Of a DNA stretch of 32,739 nt, positions 15,116 to 23,035 are shown in pieces. How positions within the stretch are numbered: the stretch's first letter is position 1; each line of letters starts with the position of its first letter. Under the pieces are notes generated by a model. The model did not search any database and had not been told where the DNA came from. It saw only the letters and a list, made by a program, of their open reading frames with translations. Position numbers and translations under genes: made by a program. Origin of the DNA: Flavobacteriales bacterium UBA6693. GTDB taxonomy: Bacteria > Bacteroidota > Bacteroidia > Flavobacteriales > Weeksellaceae. Where the stretch lies: the NCBI GenBank assembly GCA_002454815.1, contig DKJL01000002.1:1-32739 (forward strand), in the 5' to 3' direction.

Positions 15116-17701
15116 TTGGTCAAAATTGGCTTCAAAAATATACCACTAATTTTAATTATCCTAATTTTTAACAGTTTTTTAGCACATACTGCTGCTCAAA
15201 ATTTGACTGAAAATAAGATAGTTAATGACACCATTCCTAAAACTGATACCGTCCGGATTGCCCCGGAACAGCTGCAGGCAGTAGTGAAAACCAAGGCAGA
15301 CCGGATCCGGAACGACATCCCGAAAAAGATGACGTATCTCAACACCAACGCCCACATCAACTATCAGGATATGCAGATCGATGCAGATTATATTTCCATC
15401 GATTGGGACAAATCTTTAATATTTGCACGCGGCAAGCTCGATTCGCTGGGTAGAATTCGGCAGCCTGCTGTAGCGATACAGGGCGGCAAGACTTATGAGT
15501 ACGACGAATTCACCTACAATATAAAAACCCGCCAGGCGATTGCCTTTAATGCGCGGACGGAAGAAAGCGAAGGCGTCATCGTAGCCGAGAAAACAAAGAA
15601 ATACAACGATTCGGTCTTTTTTATGCGTCGCGGCAAATACACTACCGACGAATATTTTATCAAGAAAAAGGACACGGTTGCAGATTATTACCTGCTCGCG
15701 CCTAACATTAAATTGATCAAAGGGAAAAATAAATCCCAGGTAATTACGGGGCCGATTCAAATGTACATCGAGCAGGTGCCCACACCGCTCATTATGCCGT
15801 TTGCGATCTTACCTTTCTCAGACAAGCGCAGCGCCGGCATTCTGATTCCCAGCTTTGGTGAGCGGGAAGATGTCGGTTTTTTCCTGAATTCACTCGGATA
15901 TTACCAGCCGATCGGTGAGCATTTTGATGTAAAAATCCTCACGGATATTTATACGAAAGGAAGCTGGAACCTGCGGCCGGAAGTTAATTATAGGAAGAAC
16001 TACCGCTACAGCGGGAATTTTTCGGCTGATATCGGCACAACGATCCGAGGCATCAAAGGCCTGGACGATTATTCTAAAACGGGTACTTACCGTATCGCAT
16101 GGCGGCATCAACAGGATTCCAAAGCCAATCCTTTCCTCACTTTTTCTGCGTCAGTGGATGTGGTAAGCAATAAATTCTATAACAACACCGTCAATAATAA
16201 CTACGCTTTTAACCAAAACAATCTCAACGCGCAGCAGAACTCGACCATCAGTGTGGTGAAGCGGTTTCTGACGCTTCCGATCACCATCACCGGAACGTCG
16301 TCCTACTCACAAAATTTTTCCACCGGCTTGGCGGATCTGCGTTTGCCGGTACTGAATGTTGCCATAAATCAATTTTATCTTTTCAATCCTAAATCCGGCA
16401 TCCGACAGGGACTGCTGGAAAACATTACGGTAAACACCGGGCTGAATCTCAACAACTTTGTACAGACCGACGAAGGGGAACTTTTTACCAAAGCCATGTG
16501 GGATAAAATGCAGACCGGTGTGAAAAACAATATTGCGCTGGGCACCAATACGACGCTGGCAAAATATTTCACTTTCTCCATTTCCGCCAATATCGATAAC
16601 GCGCTGACTACAAAGACACTTACTCGCAATTACAACCCGCTTACAAATAAAGTGGAAGATGTGTTCAACAAAAAAATAGCCGGATATTCTTCTTTTTCTA
16701 CCAGCGCCAGCTTGCAGACCGTATTGTACGGTATGCTCAACTTTAAGAAAAATTCAACAATACAGGCGATTCGTCACATGATGACGCCGCAACTCGGTTT
16801 CACTTACTCCCCGGATTTTTCGACTCCGTCTTTTGGCTATTATAAAAATTATTACAGCGACCGCGGGGAGATGACGCCCTACTCGATTTTTGACCGCGGG
16901 ATTATCGGTGCGCCCAACTCAAGCTTAGTGCAGGCACTGAGTTTCTCAATCAATAATAACCTCGAGATGAAGGTAAAATCTAAAAAAGATTCTACCGGCA
17001 TTCGCAAGCTGAAGATTTTTGAAAGTTTGACCTTTAATACCAATTATAATTTCGCTGCGCCTAAATACAAGTGGTCGGTGTTCAGCTTTAATGGGCAGAC
17101 AACGCTGTTCGAAAAATTAAATCTGAATACAAGTTTAACGCTGGAGCCTTACCAGATTGTTTACGCTCCGGGCGAAGACCGAGGTATCCGCACCGAAAAA
17201 TTCGGCCGGTTCAGTCTGCAGGGTTTTAATGCGCAGCTTTCTTATCCGCTGAGTGAAGCAATTTTTGGCGAGCGCGAAGATCCGGCGAAGATCTACAAGA
17301 AAAAAGGAGAAATCCGCAATGAAAGTTATTATTTCGATGATGATGATTATGCGCATTTCACGCAGCCGTGGACGCTGAATATCAATGCGCAGTATGGCTA
17401 CACGCGGAACCTGACGCGGTTCGGAAATCAGGTAGCATCACTTGGACTGGACGGCAGCATCAAACTCACCCCCTACTGGAATATCACCGGAAATCTTTAC
17501 TACGACATCATCACAAAAGAAATCGCCAATACGCAGCTGGGCTTTTCGCGCGACCAGCGCAGCTTCACGATTAACTTCAACTGGATTCCTTTTGGCCAGT
17601 ACAAAGTGTACGATTTCTTTATCGGAATAAAAGCCAACATCCTGCGCGATGCCCTGAAATACCGCGACCGCAGTTTTACACAGCCGAACGCGCGGTTTTA
17701 A
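15116..17701 (+). CDS. lptD: LptD-type LPS-assembly outer-membrane protein
   Basis: An 861-residue outer-membrane protein with a signal peptide (about 1-28, ending HTAAQN). Residues of about 70-215 form an OstA/LptA-like jellyroll ('ADYISIDWDKSLIFARG', 'YNIKTRQAIAFNARTEESEG'). 'VPTPLIMPFAILPFSDKRSAGILIP' near 220-245 marks the entry to the barrel, as in the Bacteroidota LptD family, and the remainder is a large beta-barrel ending in Phe. LptD, with LptE, moves lipopolysaccharide to the outer leaflet. The protein has no cysteine at all, so it cannot use the disulfides that control E. coli LptD. The start is TTG; no ATG or GTG lies between it and the in-frame stop at 15092. Confidence 0.92.
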   Translation: MVKIGFKNIPLILIILIFNSFLAHTAAQNLTENKIVNDTIPKTDTVRIAPEQLQAVVKTKADRIRNDIPKKMTYLNTNAHINYQDMQIDADYISIDWDKSLIFARGKLDSLGRIRQPAVAIQGGKTYEYDEFTYNIKTRQAIAFNARTEESEGVIVAEKTKKYNDSVFFMRRGKYTTDEYFIKKKDTVADYYLLAPNIKLIKGKNKSQVITGPIQMYIEQVPTPLIMPFAILPFSDKRSAGILIPSFGEREDVGFFLNSLGYYQPIGEHFDVKILTDIYTKGSWNLRPEVNYRKNYRYSGNFSADIGTTIRGIKGLDDYSKTGTYRIAWRHQQDSKANPFLTFSASVDVVSNKFYNNTVNNNYAFNQNNLNAQQNSTISVVKRFLTLPITITGTSSYSQNFSTGLADLRLPVLNVAINQFYLFNPKSGIRQGLLENITVNTGLNLNNFVQTDEGELFTKAMWDKMQTGVKNNIALGTNTTLAKYFTFSISANIDNALTTKTLTRNYNPLTNKVEDVFNKKIAGYSSFSTSASLQTVLYGMLNFKKNSTIQAIRHMMTPQLGFTYSPDFSTPSFGYYKNYYSDRGEMTPYSIFDRGIIGAPNSSLVQALSFSINNNLEMKVKSKKDSTGIRKLKIFESLTFNTNYNFAAPKYKWSVFSFNGQTTLFEKLNLNTSLTLEPYQIVYAPGEDRGIRTEKFGRFSLQGFNAQLSYPLSEAIFGEREDPAKIYKKKGEIRNESYYFDDDDYAHFTQPWTLNINAQYGYTRNLTRFGNQVASLGLDGSIKLTPYWNITGNLYYDIITKEIANTQLGFSRDQRSFTINFNWIPFGQYKVYDFFIGIKANILRDALKYRDRSFTQPNARF

Positions 17702-17709
17702 TTTTATAT

Positions 17710-17726
17710 AGTTAAACTTAAGTTTT
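17710..17726. repeat. 17-nt sequence shared with 12873-12889
   Basis: Identical to the copy after tRNA-Leu, with palindromic core AAACTTAAGTTT. Here its last T is the first base of the ridA -7 box, so a protein bound to it would overlap RNA polymerase between the -33 and -7 positions. Confidence 0.5.
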
Positions 17727-17733
17727 ATATTTG
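17726..17733 (+). promoter_or_regulatory. ridA -7 box
   Basis: TATATTTG, a full match to TAnnTTTG, lies 17 nt before the ridA ATG. The -33 TTG is missing, and a palindrome fills the space directly upstream. This suggests ridA is transcribed separately from lptD. Confidence 0.55.
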
Positions 17734-17750
17734 CCCAAAGCATTACTACT

Positions 17751-18131
17751 ATGAAAAAAGTGATCTCTACTGACAAAGCACCTGCGGCCATCGGCCCTTA
17801 CTCGCAAGGCAATATGGCCAACGGAATTCTTTACATTTCCGGCCAGATTCCTTTTAACAATGAAACTGGGAAAGTAGAAGAAGGCATCGAAAAAGCGACG
17901 CACCAGGTCATGAAGAATCTACAGTTTATCCTGGAAGAGGCGGGCCTGACGTTCGCGAATGTGATGAAAGCCACGATATTTCTGAAGGACATGGGAGACT
18001 TTGCAGCAATGAATGAGATCTACGCTTCTTACCTCGAAGACGGCCATTACCCGGCGCGGGAGACGGTACAGGTATCTTGTCTGCCACGAAATGTGGAAAT
18101 CGAAATCTCGATGATTGCACATCGGTTCTAA
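17751..18131 (+). CDS. ridA: RidA family 2-iminobutanoate/2-iminopropanoate deaminase
   Basis: A 126-residue member of the YjgF/YER057c/UK114 family. It hydrolyses reactive enamine/imine intermediates released by pyridoxal-phosphate enzymes such as threonine dehydratase to 2-ketoacids. Diagnostic parts are the N-terminal IGPYSQG, 'ILYISGQIPF', 'VMKATIFLKDM', and 'YPARETVQVSCLPRNVEIEI' near the C terminus. The Arg of LPRN sits in the loop family members use to bind the substrate carboxylate. It forms a homotrimer in the cytosol. It follows lptD with its own promoter, and the next gene starts at the very next base after its stop. Confidence 0.96.
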   Translation: MKKVISTDKAPAAIGPYSQGNMANGILYISGQIPFNNETGKVEEGIEKATHQVMKNLQFILEEAGLTFANVMKATIFLKDMGDFAAMNEIYASYLEDGHYPARETVQVSCLPRNVEIEISMIAHRF

Positions 18132-18575
18132 ATGAATTTTCTCCGAAATACGGTTGCCGTTCTTACGGGTCTTGCAGTAGCAGGCTTGCTGATTTCGCTT
18201 GGAGTACGGCTGAATTCGTCGTGGATCACCTATGACGAATTTGCTCCCTTTACACGCTGGGAAACATTACTAAAACAAATGCAGCACAAGCCCTATTTCT
18301 TTGTCGCTTTATTGATCTCATCAGGAATCGCCGCGACGGTTGGCGGTGTAATTACAGCAATTATTGTAAAATATGCCAAGGTCGCCTACGCGATTCTCAT
18401 TGGTTTTATCCTGCTCTTTATAGCGATGCTGGACATCATCATTTTCCCGTATCATCCTACTTTTTATAAAATCCTGATCTTCCTGACGTTTTTTCCTTTT
18501 GCCTGGATCGGCGGAAAAATCACCGAGGTCATTTATCTGCGAAAAAAACGGAAACAGCGTAGATTACTGAAATAA
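18132..18575 (+). CDS. Small four-helix integral membrane protein, unknown function
   Basis: A 147-residue protein with four hydrophobic segments (about 7-25, 55-77, 84-106 and 112-130) and a strongly basic tail (YLRKKRKQRRLLK). The ATG directly abuts the ridA stop codon, so the two are co-transcribed and likely translationally coupled. I do not recognise a family beyond a general resemblance to small hypothetical membrane proteins of Flavobacteriia. There are no charged catalytic motifs, cysteines or signal peptide. The positive tail should lie in the cytoplasm. It is followed by a strong bidirectional terminator. Confidence 0.8.
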   Translation: MNFLRNTVAVLTGLAVAGLLISLGVRLNSSWITYDEFAPFTRWETLLKQMQHKPYFFVALLISSGIAATVGGVITAIIVKYAKVAYAILIGFILLFIAMLDIIIFPYHPTFYKILIFLTFFPFAWIGGKITEVIYLRKKRKQRRLLK

Positions 18576-18608
18576 AAAATGCAACCATCTTGGTTGCATT
18601 TTTTTTTC
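18573..18608. terminator. Bidirectional terminator between the ridA operon and degP
   Basis: ATGCAACCA (18579-18587), a TCT loop and TGGTTGCAT (18591-18599) form a perfect 9-bp stem, with an A run before and eight T after. It can therefore end both the plus-strand ridA operon and the minus-strand degP, whose stop is about 10 nt away. Confidence 0.88.
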
Positions 18609-18618
18609 AAAATTATGT

Positions 18619-20136
18619 TTACGGCATTTTGAAGCCTCTGGTGGTAATCCGGCCGTATTCGTCGACATACTTGATCTGCACATTTCCTTTATATGACTGG
18701 AGGATCTTCTCAATATCCTTTTGAGAATTAACGGGTTTTCCGTTTACTTCGATAACGATGTAATTATCCACAACGCCAATGCCTGCCATCGGGCTTCCGT
18801 CCACTACGTTTTTCGCGATAACACCGCTGGTCAAGCCATAATCGGTTTTGAAACGTTCACTGAGCGGTTCGAAATCTGCACCGATTTTTTCGGTTACGGT
18901 AAGATCGGCTTTGCTTCGCAGGGTCGTTCCGCCTTTTTCGTCTTTCAGCGTTACGCTTGTATTGTATTCCTTGCCGTTTCTCTTATAAGTCACTGCAACT
19001 TTATCACCCGGTCTTCTGCTGCCGACTGCAAAGGAAAGATCGTAATAGCTGGAAACCACGACGTTGTCCACTTTAATGATAATATCGCCGGGACGTAAGC
19101 CCGCATCTTCCGCACCGCCCTTGGCTGCAACTTCAATCAGGTAAACGCCGTCGCCCGATTTAAGGTTCGTTTTTTTCTGTTGATTATAAGCTGTTACCTG
19201 TCGCAAATCAGAAAGATCAAGTGGTACTACGCCGAGGAATCCTCGCTGCACCAAGCCAAATTTCTTAATATCTTCAACCACTTTTCTGGCAAGATTAGAC
19301 GGCACGGCAAAACCATAACCTTCATAATATCCTGTTTTTGAGGAAATCGCGGAGTTGATGCCAATCAGTTCACCATTCGGGTTTACCAGCGCACCACCCG
19401 AATTTCCGGGGTTGATGGCAGCATCGGTCTGTATAAAACTTTCAATTGGCGAGCGCGACTGCTGACTCAGCAAATCAATACTACGCCCCTTAGCCGACAC
19501 AATGCCTGCAGTAACTGTGGAGTTCAGACCCATCGGGTTTCCTACTGCCAAAACCCACTGCCCAACTTCAACATTATCTGAATTGGCAAAATTTAAATAT
19601 GGCAAACCTTTATCTTCAATTTTAAGTAACGCAATATCAGTCGTGGGGTCTGTACCCACCAGGTTCGCTACATAGGTTTTCTTATTACTGAGCACCACTT
19701 CCAGCTTACTGGCTCCCGCGATGACGTGGTTATTAGAAATAATATAACCATCCGGAGAAATGATTACCCCAGAACCCATTCCTGTAGGCATGGTCGGAGG
19801 TGTCTGCTGTTGCTGTTGCTGTGGTCTTCCGCCAAATGGCCCGAAGAACTGCTCGAAAAGATCCTGCTGGCTGCTTCTGGTTCTTTTTGTCGAAAAATTC
19901 GTAATGGACACAACGGCAGGCACTGTCATTTTGGCCGCATTTACGAAGTCGTCGCCAACTCCGTTCATGTTAAAAGTGGCATATCTGGCGTCATTATTTT
20001 TTGGTGCGAAATAAGAAAAGTCTGAATTGCCACCTTTATAATCGAAGTAACTGTACGCTCCAATGGTGGTAGCGCCCGACATTACTCCAACCAGCGCGTA
20101 GGGAATCAGCTTTTTCAAAGTATTTTTCATTGTCAT
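18619..20136 (-). CDS. degP: DegP/HtrA-type periplasmic serine protease (Do)
   Basis: A 505-residue protein with an N-terminal membrane/signal segment (about 11-30), a trypsin-like domain (about 65-285) with the triad His137 (SNNHVIA), Asp167 (TTDIALL) and Ser246 (NPGNSGGAL), then two PDZ domains (about 295-385 and 410-500). A flexible LA-loop-like insert rich in Gln (residues 105-111) precedes the His motif, as in DegP where it guards the active site. The enzyme degrades or refolds misfolded envelope proteins, which suits a region rich in outer-membrane assembly genes. Start codons at 20136 and 20130 (MTMKN or MKN) are both possible. It has its own promoter and shares a terminator with the ridA operon. 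Confidence 0.95.
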   Translation of the reverse strand: MTMKNTLKKLIPYALVGVMSGATTIGAYSYFDYKGGNSDFSYFAPKNNDARYATFNMNGVGDDFVNAAKMTVPAVVSITNFSTKRTRSSQQDLFEQFFGPFGGRPQQQQQQTPPTMPTGMGSGVIISPDGYIISNNHVIAGASKLEVVLSNKKTYVANLVGTDPTTDIALLKIEDKGLPYLNFANSDNVEVGQWVLAVGNPMGLNSTVTAGIVSAKGRSIDLLSQQSRSPIESFIQTDAAINPGNSGGALVNPNGELIGINSAISSKTGYYEGYGFAVPSNLARKVVEDIKKFGLVQRGFLGVVPLDLSDLRQVTAYNQQKKTNLKSGDGVYLIEVAAKGGAEDAGLRPGDIIIKVDNVVVSSYYDLSFAVGSRRPGDKVAVTYKRNGKEYNTSVTLKDEKGGTTLRSKADLTVTEKIGADFEPLSERFKTDYGLTSGVIAKNVVDGSPMAGIGVVDNYIVIEVNGKPVNSQKDIEKILQSYKGNVQIKYVDEYGRITTRGFKMP

Positions 20137-20171
20137 TTAATTATTTAAACATTATTGTCATAGTTACTACA

Positions 20172-20179
20172 CAAATTTA
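20172..20179 (-). promoter_or_regulatory. degP -7 box
   Basis: On the minus strand this reads TAAATTTG, matching TAnnTTTG, 35 nt upstream of the degP start. No exact TTG is found at the -33 spacing. Confidence 0.45.
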
Positions 20180-20312
20180 GTGCTAAATGAGTATACGCTA
20201 AAAATGGTTTGTTTCAGCTTTAACGATAGTTTAACAACATGGGGAATATTTTAGTTTATTTTAACAAAAAAGAAAATGATCCGCGCACTATTATAAGTTA
20301 TGAAAAACAGAA

Positions 20313-20345
20313 TTTGTACTGAACCTCTAATGTTTGGTATATTTG
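20313..20345 (+). promoter_or_regulatory. Promoter of the arginine deiminase-like gene
   Basis: TTTG (20313-20316) and TATATTTG (20338-20345), spaced 21 nt, fit the -33/-7 consensus exactly and lie 40 nt before the ATG. Confidence 0.65.
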
Positions 20346-20385
20346 CCGCAGTTATTTTTAACTTTCTATTTTAAATCAGCACTTT

Positions 20386-21300
20386 ATGAAACTCCGCATC
20401 AAAAACGAAACAGCTCCATTAAAATCTGTCGTACTGGGACAGCCCAACTCATTAGGCCCCGTCCCCACTATAGAAGAGAGCTATGATGCGAAGTCGTATC
20501 ATACCATTATGACCGGTAACTATCCGACCGAAACAGCAATTATAAGCGAAATGGCCGCGTTCGAAAAAGTCTTGAGAAAATACGACATTGAGGTTTTCCG
20601 GCCGGATGTGATCCGAGACTACAATCAGGTTTTCGCGCGCGATGTTGCTTTCGTCATTGATGACAAAATGATCATTTCCAACGTCATCGCCGACCGCGCC
20701 GACGAACAGGACGCGTACCGGAATATTTTTGAAAAGGTAAAATGGCGCGACATCATTAATTTACCGGAAACCGCCCACGTCGAAGGTGGCGACGTTATTG
20801 TCTGGAATGATTTTCTGTTTATCGGAACTTGTTTTTCCGAAGATTACCGCAACTTCAAAACGGCGCGGACTAACGAGTATGCCATCAATATTCTGAAAGA
20901 ATATTTTCCCAAGAAAAGAATTCTGGATTTTGAATTAAACAAAAATGATCGTGAACCTTATAAAGGAATTCTGCACCTCGACTGCACTTTTAATCCTGTA
21001 GGAACCGACAAATGTATTATTTATAAGAACGGCTTTGTGGATGAAAGCGATTATCTGCTGATTCTCGATATCTTCGGCGCGGAAAACTGCTTCCACGTTA
21101 CTGATCAGGAAATGTTTGAAATGTGCCCGAACATCTTTTCCATTTCACCGGAAATCGTAGTTTCCGACAGTTCTTTTACCCGGATGAACCGCCATCTTCG
21201 CGATGAATGGGGCATGACGGTAGAAGAAATTCCTTACCGCGAGGTTTCCAAAATGGGAGGATTGCTGCGTTGCTCTACCATGCCGCTGGTACGGGAATAA
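20386..21300 (+). CDS. Arginine deiminase / amidinotransferase-family (pentein fold) enzyme
   Basis: A 304-residue cytosolic protein of the guanidino-modifying pentein fold, which includes arginine deiminase, dimethylarginine dimethylaminohydrolase and amidinotransferases. Visible active-site parts are the acidic pair in FARDVAF (near 83-89), EGGD (133-136), His197 in HLDCTFNP, and the nucleophile Cys296 in the C-terminal GGLLRCSTMPL. Arginine is the likely substrate, giving citrulline and ammonia, because a citrulline hydrolase (CtlX) lies close by, but sequence alone does not exclude dimethylarginine or an amidino transfer. Its TAA abuts the stop of the convergent cutC gene with no space between them. 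It has a strong promoter of its own. Confidence 0.85.
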   Translation: MKLRIKNETAPLKSVVLGQPNSLGPVPTIEESYDAKSYHTIMTGNYPTETAIISEMAAFEKVLRKYDIEVFRPDVIRDYNQVFARDVAFVIDDKMIISNVIADRADEQDAYRNIFEKVKWRDIINLPETAHVEGGDVIVWNDFLFIGTCFSEDYRNFKTARTNEYAINILKEYFPKKRILDFELNKNDREPYKGILHLDCTFNPVGTDKCIIYKNGFVDESDYLLILDIFGAENCFHVTDQEMFEMCPNIFSISPEIVVSDSSFTRMNRHLRDEWGMTVEEIPYREVSKMGGLLRCSTMPLVRE

Positions 21301-21963
21301 CTAGGTAACCAACTTTTTCAGCTTCTTGATTTCTGGTGCTGTGGCAAAAGTGTCGTATTTAAGAATCGCAGAAGAGTGAAAGTTGGTGGCCTGCGTAAAA
21401 TCTTTGATTTCTGCAGCATTTTCCGAGCGTACGCCACCGGCCACGATAATGTCGATTTTATCTGAATATGCCGCGATCAGATCTTTCAGCGGCTCGCGCC
21501 CTTCCCAGGCAGAACGTTGCCCACCTGTGCTGAGTATTCCTTTAAATCCAAGTTTAATCAACGTTTCCGCAGATTGATTAAGATCAGAGGTTACATCAAA
21601 AGCGCGGTGAAAAGTACAGGGAATGTCGCCGGCTAATTCCAACAATTCTCTGTTTTTCTCTTCATCAATCTCGTTATGCGCCGTCAGAATTCCAAAAACA
21701 AAACCGTCGGCGCCCGCCTCAGCAAAACTGATGATGCTGCTTTTCATCTCTATAAACTCCTGAGAAGAATAATAAAAAGGACCACCGTTGGGACGGATCA
21801 GCACAAAAACCGGTGTGGTGAAGTTTCTTTTTAAATGCAGAAATTCATAAAAATCCGGAGTGGTACCGCCCCGTGCATTATTTGCACAAAAAACAATGCG
21901 GTCTGCCATGGAATTCAGGGCCATCTCAGCGGAGGTCAACTCACAACATGCAATTTCTAACAT
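21301..21963 (-). CDS. cutC: CutC-family protein (copper homeostasis protein)
   Basis: A 220-residue TIM-barrel protein with the CutC family pattern: N-terminal LEIACCELTSAEMA, 'VFVLIRPNGGPFYYS' near 52-66, 'GADGFVFGILT' near 84-94, 'CTFHRAFDVTSD' near 115-126, and 'ILSTGGQRSAWEG' followed by 'IIVAGGVR'. CutC was linked to copper tolerance in E. coli, but that role is disputed and the barrel suggests an enzyme of unknown substrate. It lies on the minus strand between two plus-strand pentein enzymes. Its last base abuts the last base of the upstream gene. No -7 box was found upstream, so its promoter is unclear. Confidence 0.92.
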   Translation of the reverse strand: MLEIACCELTSAEMALNSMADRIVFCANNARGGTTPDFYEFLHLKRNFTTPVFVLIRPNGGPFYYSSQEFIEMKSSIISFAEAGADGFVFGILTAHNEIDEEKNRELLELAGDIPCTFHRAFDVTSDLNQSAETLIKLGFKGILSTGGQRSAWEGREPLKDLIAAYSDKIDIIVAGGVRSENAAEIKDFTQATNFHSSAILKYDTFATAPEIKKLKKLVT

Positions 21964-21989
21964 CTTTTTTTATTATCTATAAATTTAAG

Positions 21990-21997
21990 TAATTTTG
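21990..21997 (+). promoter_or_regulatory. ctlX -7 box
   Basis: TAATTTTG, 38 nt before the ctlX ATG, matches TAnnTTTG and is identical to the lptD box. The -33 TTG is lacking because the upstream DNA is a T tract. Confidence 0.45.
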
Positions 21998-22035
21998 TTA
22001 AATAAAGAGGAAATCTCAATAAAAACAAACAATTC

Positions 22036-22959
22036 ATGCAAACTACTGATACCGTGCTGATGGTGGAACCCGTCGCTTTCGGATACAATTCGCAAACCGC
22101 GGAAAACAATTATTTTCAAGTACAGCAAAAAGAAGCCGACATCCAGCAGCGCGCATTAGCAGAATTCAATGCTTTTGTGCAAAAACTGCGTGACAAAGGC
22201 ATTAATGTCGTTACGATAAAAGATACGGCAGAGCCACATTCTCCCGATTCCATTTTTCCGAATAACTGGGTAAGTTTTCATCGTGACGGTACAGCGGTGA
22301 CGTATCCCATGTTCGCTCCAAACCGACGGGTGGAACGTCGTCCGGAGGTTCTTGACGCCGTGCGCAGCGCAGGTTTTCACATTTCTGAGGTGGATGACCG
22401 ATCCGGTGCCGAGGCAGACGAAAAATTTTTGGAAGGTACGGGAAGTATGATTTTTGACCACGATTATCGCGTGGCTTACGGGTCGGTTTCTCTGAGATTG
22501 GATGAGCAACTTTTCCGGGATTTCTGTGAATCCATTGGTTATAAACCTGTTATTTTTCACTCTTATCAAAATGTTGGAAATCAGCGGCTTCCTATTTATC
22601 ACACCAATGTTATGATGTGCGTGGCGCAACAGTTTGTGGTGATCTGCCTGGATTGTATCGATGATGAAATGGAACGCGAGAAAGTACAGGAAGTCATTAA
22701 ATCTACTAACAAAGAAGTGATCGAAATTTCTGAAGATCAGCTTCAGCAGTTTGCCGGAAATATGCTGCAGGTACAGAATACGGAAGGCACGCAATTTTTG
22801 GTAATGAGCGAAACCGCGTACAAATCTTTAACCTCAGACCAAATTGCGCGTATCGAAAACTACTGCGAAATTATCCATGCCGACCTTCACACCATCGAAA
22901 CCAACGGCGGCGGAAGTGCGCGATGCATGCTGGCGGAGGTGTTTTTACCAAGAAAATAA
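22036..22959 (+). CDS. ctlX: CtlX: citrulline hydrolase (ureidase), pentein fold
   Basis: A 307-residue enzyme of the amidinotransferase superfamily with the CtlX signatures: VEPVAFGYN near the start, DSIFPNNW (71-78), LEGTGSMIFD (132-141), YHTNVMM (188-194) with His189, and the nucleophile Cys297 in GGGSARCMLAEVF. CtlX, first described in Francisella, hydrolyses citrulline to ornithine, CO2 and ammonia. With the deiminase-like gene 0.7 kb away it would complete arginine to ornithine without making carbamoyl phosphate. That gives nitrogen and ornithine but no ATP, unlike the classic ADI pathway. A very strong bidirectional terminator follows. Confidence 0.93.
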   Translation: MQTTDTVLMVEPVAFGYNSQTAENNYFQVQQKEADIQQRALAEFNAFVQKLRDKGINVVTIKDTAEPHSPDSIFPNNWVSFHRDGTAVTYPMFAPNRRVERRPEVLDAVRSAGFHISEVDDRSGAEADEKFLEGTGSMIFDHDYRVAYGSVSLRLDEQLFRDFCESIGYKPVIFHSYQNVGNQRLPIYHTNVMMCVAQQFVVICLDCIDDEMEREKVQEVIKSTNKEVIEISEDQLQQFAGNMLQVQNTEGTQFLVMSETAYKSLTSDQIARIENYCEIIHADLHTIETNGGGSARCMLAEVFLPRK

Positions 22960-22978
22960 AGTACATTTACGTATCATC

Positions 22979-23013
22979 TAAAAGTCCACTGCAAAATGCA
23001 GTGGACTTTTTTT
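22979..23013. terminator. Bidirectional terminator between ctlX and the receptor gene
   Basis: A perfect 13-bp stem, 22981-22993 with 22997-23009, around an AAA loop (core GTCCACTGCA), followed by a T run and preceded by A residues. It serves ctlX on + and the convergent receptor gene on -. Confidence 0.9.
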
Positions 23014-23035
23014 GATCATTAAATGAAAGAAAAAC

